Origin: Varroa destructor
Taxonomy: Eukaryota; Arthropoda; Arachnida; Mesostigmata; Varroidae
Direction: 5' to 3'
Assembly: GCF_002443255.2 (NCBI RefSeq)
Contig: NW_019211454.1
Coordinates: 26,357,344-26,421,343 of the forward strand
Length of the DNA stretch: 64,000 nucleotides
Part shown: piece by piece, positions 56,234 to 64,000 of the stretch
Numbering within the stretch: position 1 is the first letter of the stretch
How the letters are laid out: each line of letters opens with the position of its first letter
Made by a program: the position numbers and the translations under genes
Notes under the pieces: model-generated
Told to the model about the DNA's origin: nothing
Seen by the model: only the letters and a program-made list of their open reading frames with translations
The model's database searches: none

Positions 56234-58746
56234 CCCTCCGGCGTGTTCTTGGGTTACATAATCTGAAATTGAATGAACCCACTACATCGCTCAGAACGAA
56301 CGTTGCCGCCGTTATCAAAATTCGCGTCACCAGCCGCAGCGCCAGCATCCGTCTGCTACCACAAAATGCCGAGGATTAACAGTCGCTACTAGCGCCGGCG
56401 CCACGATCGCCTTCAGCTCTACGACGACGAAGTGATACACGACTGGCTTTATGTTGTGTTTAGATGTCTGAACGTTAGGCATTTCTCAATAAATTTTCAA
56501 TACATCAATACGTCTTCTTATAGTTGTTGTTGTTCTGCGATTCGTCGCCGTCGTTAAATGAATGGGGAAGCAAATGCCGTTGTACACCATATGATATGCA
56601 GATAGAGAGAAGGAGATTTGGTGTTTATACGTAGGCGAATAGAAACGATACGGATATGTAAAAGACATCCTGGCTACCCCCAAAAATGCTAGGAATAGAT
56701 AAACACTTACTAGTCGCTACGAGCAAGATTGAGAAACATCTATTTTACTCCTAGTTTTTGACGTCTGCGTGTAGGTGTATATGCATGAATGATGCTGGAC
56801 CTTTGGATGGGGCTGTTGGTTTTGTTGACAGATGGCGTGGTAGCGTATTTACCGGTCTTGCGATGAACTGAACGACCGTTCGATACTGGACGCGAAAAGT
56901 AAACCCCTTGAACAAATGTTAATTATGTCAGCCACCTCTCAATAGAGGGCAAGCTCTAATGGGATAAAGATGTACATTATTTATGCAGCAATCGGAAGCT
57001 GTTCAAGAAATATGGGAAAAAGTATAATTAAGGAAATTGAACATGTGGTGCTTTGACGCAGATGTCGGAGACAACAGTGTACGGTGAATATGGGCTGTTT
57101 TATTGTCATCTAACATCACGGTTAAACGAACGCGTGCTAGCTTATGCGCGGTAACATGACTAAAAATGGAATTTAGAAAAAACTAAGAGAACAGGCGAAT
57201 TTTAACGGAGAACTGGCACCTCAGCGTTACATTTGCTTCCTTAGGTAGATTCTGTTAACAGGTTTGTAATATATTATCGGACGGAGTATAAAGTGGTATA
57301 ACCCTAACGTTGCATTTTACCAAAGTACAGCGTACATGAATTGTTACTGCAACCGTGTGCCTATATCCACCTTAACCTTGTCGTTCAAGCTGGACTATTA
57401 TTTTTATAAATGCGACCATTCATTTTCCGAGCTCTCATATTCCAAAGTGGTAAGCAGCTGCGTATAGGAGAAATAATGTTCTATGTATGGGTATACTTAA
57501 CGTAATATAGACGAGCGTGATCGCGTATCACCCGACCGACACAATGAGTTCGATTGATCCAGCAAATTTACGATGTTGGTATCCGCTCCATTATTTGTCA
57601 GTGGAGAGTGCTTTATTGGATGCGTGAGTAAATTGTTTTCAGGAAGGCAGATCTTATATGCGCGTACAAACCACAGAAAAATAGTCAGGCATCCAGTAGA
57701 GATATTATAGTGATTTAATTTGCCAACACTGACTATTGGTGACGTCTATAATCAGTTCTGGGCTGGCCCGATGCCCAACTTTGGTAGGTTCAGTCCAGCT
57801 ATGGATACGTTACGTTATTTAGCACCAAAACGTAGTGCTTGTCATGAAATTTGCAGTATCAAAATGAAGCGAAATCTAGAAAGATGTTACCTGTCATTGA
57901 AAATGTGTTAACGGTAAGGTAGTTTGACCGTAAATACTGACGGATATGTATAGCCCAAATAATTTAACAAAAACAGAATGGCGATTCCCACACGAGTGAA
58001 TACCATTAATTGTATCTGAAGCATACATTTTTTACCATATAGACCAATATTTAATGCCTATACAAACATGACGAAAATTCAAAAAATTTTTTACTAAAAT
58101 AAACACACATCCATATCAATGAAGTATGATGATAGATTCGTATTTCTTTTGCTGGCTTCACCTGCCTTCCGTCAGGAAAATTTGCAATAAATTATTGTGT
58201 TCTCTAGGCATCCAGTAAAGTCTGTATTGTGTAGTACTTTTTCCTTTGTCTTGATGCGAACTTGAATGTCTAGGAATGCCATACAAAATAGCCAGATGTC
58301 GGTCTCGAGGTAGCTAACTTGCAGAACAAACACGCTTCATAGGCTATTCAAAGGCCTTGATGAACGTTTGGCAAGCTTGCTGCATCTATGAGGATGTCGA
58401 TTGTCACATAGACCGTTGACTCTGGACCACAATAATGTATTCTTCTGAATAGGACAATCTACAGTGGGGAAGTGGTTAATTTCTTCAGGAAATTTAACAA
58501 TAATAATAATAATAATGGTCCTAGCAGCAAGGAATAGCCTGTATTCGTATAAAATTAGCCCTCTGATATCTGACAGAACTGCAACGAAAAGACGGCGTTA
58601 AATTATGTAGTGGCCAGATGCAGAAGATATAAATATAGAAAACAGCAAGTTACGTTAACAATGTTTTATTGGCTTAGTAACTGGAACTTTACCGGAGTAA
58701 CGCTTCTGTGTACTAAAGGAGGAATTCATAGTTCTCTCACTTTCAG
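56234..58746. other. No firm gene
   Basis: It contains a CpG-richer patch at 56281-56430 without a clear frame. A plus open frame at 57720-57911 (GDVYNQFWAGPMPNFGRFSP) has no ATG. There is a short AATAAT run at 58500-58516. Confidence 0.4.
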
Positions 58747-58784
58747 ATCTCAATACTGCCTCGGACGATGCAAGTTATTAAAGG
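58747..58784 (+). CDS. Candidate 38-nt microexon
   Basis: A pyrimidine-rich acceptor (GTTCTCTCACTTTCAG) and a consensus donor (GG|GTAAGT) enclose 38 nt. Two frames are open: ISILPRTMQVIK and SQYCLGRCKLLK. The splice signals are stronger than at most sites in the window; coding status is unproven. Confidence 0.3.
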
Positions 58785-58925
58785 GTAAGTTTAAGTTCAG
58801 ATTTTTCACTTTAACAGTAATTATCGTGAGGACATAAATATCTAGCTGTACGTGAACTATATCTTTTTCTTACATAAAAGGTAGATTTGGCGATCTGTAC
58901 TATTCTTCTAGAGAAGCAATCGTAC

Positions 58926-59144
58926 TCAACCTCGCATAGCTGCTACTCCTATGCAGCTGATATCGTCTAACGAATTTTCTACAGCTACCTTAGAATTATC
59001 TTCAACAGACTTAGCGTTCAGCTGCCGCTTAAGAAGATACAGTTCAGTTATCTTTGGTAAACGTGTATTCACAGCAACAAGTCTGTACCAGTCAGGCAGG
59101 CCAGTTGTTTTTCTCAAAATTCCGAATAATATGCTCAATACCAT
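58926..59144 (-). CDS. Uncharacterised ORF, 72 aa, ATG start
   Basis: It begins MVLSILFGILRKTTGLPDWY and continues RLVAVNTRLPKITELYLLKR, QLNAKSVEDNSKVAVENSLD and DISCIGVAAMRG. Charged and hydrophobic residues are well mixed. The plus strand is open across the same DNA (58951-59229, MQLISSNEFSTATLELSSTD). I favour minus by residue composition only. Confidence 0.25.
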   Translation of the reverse strand: MVLSILFGILRKTTGLPDWYRLVAVNTRLPKITELYLLKRQLNAKSVEDNSKVAVENSLDDISCIGVAAMRG

Positions 59145-61055
59145 TCACCGTAAGATTAACAAACGAGATGGACTCTTTAATCACTCAGTCTTCAATCACG
59201 CTCGACAACATTCAGATCTACATACATGACCATCGAGTTAGTGTTGTTCTTCTTCTCATAAGAATAAGGACTTTGTAACGCTAAACCCAGCTAGAACGGC
59301 CAATACTGATAATAAAGTAGCGATTCTCATCAGTCCTGTTGTTCCCACGGTCCTGAGTGCACGAATTGCCATAGGCCTGCATCTAATAGGGAATAATTAT
59401 TAATGCAATATTTGTCGATGTTTTTCCAACTGAATTTGCTGATGCGTTGAAGTTAACAACCTTATCGAACGATCATACTTTTTTTTTGTTGCAGTCGTTG
59501 TGACTTGCCACCTCCAGATTCATTGGACAAGCTAATTTGAAAAGGCAAAGCTCTTTGTTCAACTCTAGGGAGTGGTGACTCTATTAGGAAACTTGAAAGT
59601 TTTCATTCTTTCGTTAAATCGGATCGTGATATTTCAACCTCTAAGGTAAATGACGGTCTGTCAGAACGCTGTGCTCTTCGAGTAGGGAACGTTCGCGCTT
59701 AAGTGTGGATACTTTTAAAGTTCATTAAATAGTCTCGGTCCGATCTCGAATTTGTCTGTTTCCACGTAGACGCAATATTATTATATCAGACATGAAAAAG
59801 ATGTAGAATGTTAAAATGTCTTTCGGAGAAGTAAAACTGTTTCATCTAGATAATCCGGAGGATTTTTTCCAATTGAAATTCCAAATAACGTGCAAGGAAA
59901 GAGGGGTAGATCGGTTCCACAATTATAAACCGAGTACACAGATGGTCCTAAAGTTTAACAGCGAAAACCCACTATAGACGACTAGTTTTACCCGTGGCCT
60001 ACTAAACTGGTTAATGGTACATTAGTAACCTCTAAAATATTTGCAAACATTGCAGAAAATGCTACCAAAGCTTGGCGCAACTCAGTGAGTACCTTCGACC
60101 CCTTTTTATAAGCGCTGCGGTTACCGACCCGGCTCGCCGCTGAATCTAAGCTATAAAAATGTTCGAAGCAAAGAATATTAACGAGTGTTTTCTAGTAAAC
60201 TGCGGTAGTTTAGATGCCCTATAATGAACGAACGATTTGTGTCTGTTGCACGTTGCAAGCTTCTCGAGTGTGATAAATACATCACAATTTATAGGAGTGC
60301 CACCTTACCCTGTTAGTGCTCATAGACCAGAATTTTCTACGATTCATAAGGGGTTCCGGGAACCTTAAAATTGGCCTACAATCAGAGTGAATACATTATG
60401 CTATAACGATGTTTCTTGGCTTTAAGATGTCAAAATCGTCTTTAATACGTCGCCGAATGTGTTATTCTCCATTTAGGCATGACAAAGCTACAGTCTTGCA
60501 GGACCAGCTCTGCAAAATAGGGTCTCTGTTCTGACACTCGATTAAACACTCATATACTTTGAACATAATGTGGTCAGGCTCGCAAATTTTTGGAGCGACC
60601 CAGATTTTCAGACGCTTCAGGATAGCAAGCCCGAAATTATATAGGATACTTTCAATGACAGATGCAACGCTTACTGTTATTTGTATTATTTTTTTTTTTC
60701 TGTATATTGTTAGACTTAGCTAAACTAGCAGTCATTGCGAACAATTTTAAGTGAATTTGTCTATTGCGTAGCAGCGAAACGTAAATTTGACGCCGCCGCA
60801 TCATCATCATTTCGTGTATTTTAGATTAATACGATAACGAGTTGTTGTGACGACAATGACCGTTTTCATCCAATCCGTAAGCGCTTTGACCCTATTACCT
60901 AATCAGTAAAAATATTGTCGTACCACCGGATAGGCTTGCTGTAAGATTACTGAGGTCTGATTCCTCACCAGACACTTGATCATATTATAGAAAAGTAAAT
61001 TGTAATACTTTATTTTAAAAACTGATTTCAATATTTCATCAATTGGCCTGTAATA
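59145..61055. other. No firm gene
   Basis: A short plus frame ends at about 60110 (FANIAENATKAWRNSVSTFD) with a TTGCAG acceptor and a GTGAGT donor inside. A poly(T) of about 12 is at 60690. Otherwise AT-rich DNA. Confidence 0.4.
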
Positions 61056-61444
61056 TCAAATTAAAAAGCAGAGTTTGAGAGAGAGCACAGATACTGATAC
61101 AGGTATGACGTTTTTATTTAGTACTTCCGTTTCAAAAGCACAAATCGCCCTTGTCATATTTGATATCATACAGCCAGCATAATACGCAGATAACATATAT
61201 ATATGCGGCTGACAACAGCCGAAAGAAGCGATAATAGTTTTGATAATCTTTGGGAGATGGTCTTGACACGACGAGAAGGTTTTGTCGCAAAAAACTCTAC
61301 TAGAAAAAGTAATTTTTTTTTTTAATTTATGACGCGAGCTGCATTCGCTGACAGATAGCGCTGTTGCAGCCGGAGTGGGTATCGTGTCATTTTTCGTGGC
61401 AGGTCGATATCTGTTTAACCGAATCAATGCGCCCGTTACCATGT
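61056..61444 (-). CDS. Candidate C-terminal exon of membrane protein
   Basis: After a weak acceptor (GTGGATAAGTGGCAG) the frame enters at phase 1, the phase in which the exon at 62459-62284 ends, rebuilding an Asp codon. It reads MVTGALIRLNRYRPATKNDT, IPTPAATALSVSECSSRHKL and then a Lys-rich, less protein-like stretch to a stop at 61056. The first 40 residues look like a cytoplasmic tail; the rest may be intron or 3' UTR read-through. Confidence 0.3.
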
Positions 61445-61610
61445 CTGCCACTTATCCACGAGCCTACTCACAGAACGGTCGTATACTGACTGACGTTTTT
61501 ACTTAGTCTGCATAGATTGCCTATGGTTATCTCCTGTTGAGCTCTAAACTTTAACCCGTTCAAAACGAAGATAATGTCAAAGAAAGAACGTTTTTTTTTA
61601 AGGTATAGCA

Positions 61611-61628
61611 TGGAGGGCTCGCCCTCCA
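61611..61628. repeat. GC-rich inverted repeat
   Basis: TGGAGGGC, TC, GCCCTCCA: an 8-bp stem with a 2-nt centre. Confidence 0.85.
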
Positions 61629-62283
61629 CTGAAAAAGAAGGAAGAACTTGTCGGCACAGATCAATTTTTGTCCGTTTCGATTCGGCTGGTTAGTTATAGG
61701 TATATAGAGCATTCACATGAACTTGGCCTGGGCACTTTGACATATTTCTATACGTCATTTTCAATCGGTTAACTTGGCGGAGACGCTAGGCAAAAGAAGC
61801 AGAATCACCCATATGCCATTGCCATTTATTTATAGCGTGGTTCATGTATTCCTTCAAGTGAGTCTCACCATTACAGAAAAAATCTCTGTTCTCTGGCAAA
61901 ATCATATAGTCTAAGTAAATATATTGTTTTGTCCACAAAGCACCAAGACATACCACAGATTAATTTACGGTCAATACACAATGTTCCACATAATGCAGCA
62001 AGAGCGTTTTAGGTCAGAGTGACTTTTCAGAGTTGCTATCCACATTTAGCGGCTTTCATAACGCATAGCAAAGAACTTTTTTATTTCTATTAAATCGTTA
62101 GCCTTTTGGAAAATGTTTAAGTTACTTTCCTTGCTTAGTATTTTCGAAAAATTTACAATTGCTTTATGGAACGACAGACGTCGAGTAACAATAGCATCGG
62201 TCGCGTCAACCATCTTTAAGATGTACTAATATATGCCGTAGTTAAGGATGCGGTACTAAACTGAAATTATACGGGTGTCTTAC

Positions 62284-62459
62284 CTACGGGAACAACAAAA
62301 CAAATAAAAATAGTAATCGTCATCATCAGCACCGTAGGTAAGCATACACATAAGATTAGAATAATAACGCTGATGACGAGTCTGGCGCTGGTGCCGCCGC
62401 TTATGTTGACCCATATCGACAAGGGTCCGCACTGGGCGGCTACAATGTCGGTCGAGGAG
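62284..62459 (-). CDS. Candidate internal exon with transmembrane helices
   Basis: Acceptor GATTTGATTACGCAG (phase 2) and donor GTAG|GTAAGA (phase 1) bound 176 nt, open throughout. It reads SSTDIVAAQCGPLSIWVNIS, GGTSARLVISVIILILCVCL and PTVLMMTITIFICFVVPV. The first half is polar with a possible glycosylation site (NIS); the second half is about 32 residues of hydrophobic sequence with a Pro in the middle, enough for one long or two short membrane helices. By eye about three quarters of third positions in the first half are G or C. The plus strand is also open in part (DDESGAGAAAYVDPYRQGSA), a caveat. Family unknown. Confidence 0.45.
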
Positions 62460-63555
62460 CTGCGTAATCAAATCAACGGTAACTTAACGGGACTCCTCGT
62501 CTATCCCCGTGAACTACAACAAAAGGGTCGATCATTGCACAAAATCTGACGGTAACGCTGATGGAAATGATGGTTATAATCATAATAATCAAAAATACAT
62601 TGGGAGATTATGGGAAATTTATGCCGGAGGCGTTCGTATATGATTCATATTATATGCCCATTCGCCGATAATTATTTATTGCAAGCATGGAAGACAATGA
62701 CTTGTTCAAAATAATGCGTGCTGAACCGTATGAATAAATCATAAGGGTCAAATCTGTGCAAATTCGAAATAAATTTTAGTCATCATAACATACATCCCAT
62801 AGTCGTTGTCGTATTGTCCCATAGTCCGTCTCACAGACAGAGAGAAATCTCAGTTTAAAATGTTTTGTTGTACATTGGGTCCACATTACAGCCCTTGGCT
62901 ATACGATCAGAGCATAAGGTGTCAATCACTTTCGTTCGTTACTGATTGATTTTTAGTAAAGCCATTTAGTCACTCAGAATTAATACGTCCCGGAACTATT
63001 CTGCACGATGTACTGGTGGCTTTTCCATTGGCCACGCTGAGTGGAACGCACTCGTATCCGGCCCAATATCTTGTTGCATGCACAACAAAAGCCATACTCA
63101 GAGGGGTTAACTTGTCAAGTTTTGGGGGATGGTCGTAGTTGAAGAGTTCTACTACTACTCGGCTACCACATACGAAATGATTGATTCTGAAGGCTTGGGC
63201 AAACAGAGCAAAATTACTAGCGATACGTTGGGTTATTATTCAGCGTAGGCTGACAAGCTTGTTGTCTCAATATGAAAAATAGTTGCAAATGGTCATCTGC
63301 TGAGAGGAAAGATATAGAAACAATTCAGGCAACGTGTCATCCGCCGCTTCTCCACAAGCAGCTGTGCGATTCAGCTCAAGATCAGAAACATCCATTATGT
63401 GTTTTTGGATATTCTGGTAGCTTTACTTGGTAGGAGCTACTAGCAAGAGTGCCCCACTTTTGTCGCCCATGGATTTTTCTATACAGCTACGTTTTAAAAG
63501 AAAATTGATATAAACATGATAATAAGTAGTATGAATTTTTGTCACTTTAGCTGCG

Positions 63556-63563
63556 TATAAAAA
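63556..63563 (+). promoter_or_regulatory. TATA-like box
   Basis: GCGTATAAAAATAGG followed by GC-richer DNA at the distance expected for a start site. No coding exon is seen before the window ends. Confidence 0.2.
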
Positions 63564-63778
63564 TAGGACTGAAAACGCCGAAGCTAAGGACCGCACGCAA
63601 CCTACATTTCGGAGTTGTGACTATCGCATTTTTTAATAACACAGAGGGATTGTAGTTTTAAGCATGGTTTAGCTGGCCATCCCTGTTTTGGTTTGTGTTA
63701 CTGACATGAGCATACATTATCCGGGATATAGAGACGCGATAGAAACTTCTGCGCTTTTATGGCCATACTCTATCTTAC

Positions 63779-63833
63779 TTGGTTCGCATTGTGCGGCAAG
63801 GAAGACGGAGATGGCGCCGGAGGCTCTGGGTCA
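63779..63833 (-). CDS. Candidate short Pro/Ser-rich exon
   Basis: Acceptor CCTACTGCCCATTAG and donor CCAA|GTAAGA bound 55 nt reading DPEPPAPSPSSLPHNANQ (phase 2 to 0). It might belong to the same gene as the exon at 62459, with at least one exon missing between them because the phases do not match directly. Plus is open here too (GKEDGDGAGGSGSLMGSR). Confidence 0.25.
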
Positions 63834-64000
63834 CTAATGGGCAGTAGGATTTTAAGGGAATTTTTTTGTTTCAACTGTACACAGCTGTCTCAGCTGCGAC
63901 TCAGAAGTCTTTCTTACGGTTACATGGATAGGTAATCTATCTAATAAATAGTGTGAATTCATTTTGTTCTTTCGTATTCAGCAATGCGGTCGGACAGACG

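Noticed and set aside
62280..62471. Minus-strand frame with YGADDDDYYFYLF, which recalls the reverse-transcriptase YxDD motif
   Set aside because: The run of Asp/Tyr comes from TCATCATCAGC-type repeats; no other RT motif is present, and another frame of the same DNA is better supported.
1..64000. CRISPR arrays, operons, prophage or bacterial features
   Set aside because: No direct-repeat/spacer pattern, no ribosome-binding sites and no dense coding; the window is eukaryotic.

Overview
This is a eukaryotic nuclear window: AT-rich, with (AT)n microsatellites throughout, GT-AG splice sites, short exons in long non-coding stretches, one decayed mariner transposase and one tRNA-derived SINE-like copy. 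There are no operons, Shine-Dalgarno sites or rRNA genes. The splice signals, mariner type and secreted proline-rich gene suggest an arthropod, possibly a mite or tick; that placement is inference only.

The best supported locus is a secreted proline-rich protein gene on the minus strand. I assembled its exons by hand: a signal-peptide exon (8122-7863), a Trp/Tyr/Glu-rich exon (7025-6924), a 48-nt acidic exon (5741-5694), a 1.9-kb proline-rich exon (5242-3326) and a short basic terminal exon (3086-3038). All four junctions are phase 2 and keep one frame. The start codon lies in a separate exon. The best candidate is at 31165-31157 (strong donor, phase 0), which would make the first intron about 23 kb; a nearer, weaker alternative is at 8782-8771. 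The model gives about 794 residues. The proline-rich exon holds a 27-bp minisatellite, an assembly gap (4022-4046) and a local frameshift beside the gap.

At 31.4-32.6 kb lies a GC-richer block with three hairpins, a possible minus-strand TATA box and a candidate plus-strand gene (exons near 31.5, 32.15 and 32.46 kb), possibly head-to-head with the minus-strand gene. At 37.4-38.2 kb there is a mariner transposase pseudogene (minus). At 61.0-63.8 kb are candidate exons of a minus-strand membrane protein.

The other CDS entries are single candidate exons or small ORFs. In DNA of this composition, acceptor sites followed by 30-40 open codons arise often by chance, so these have low confidence and in several places both strands are open. 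Stretches in which I see no gene are listed as such.
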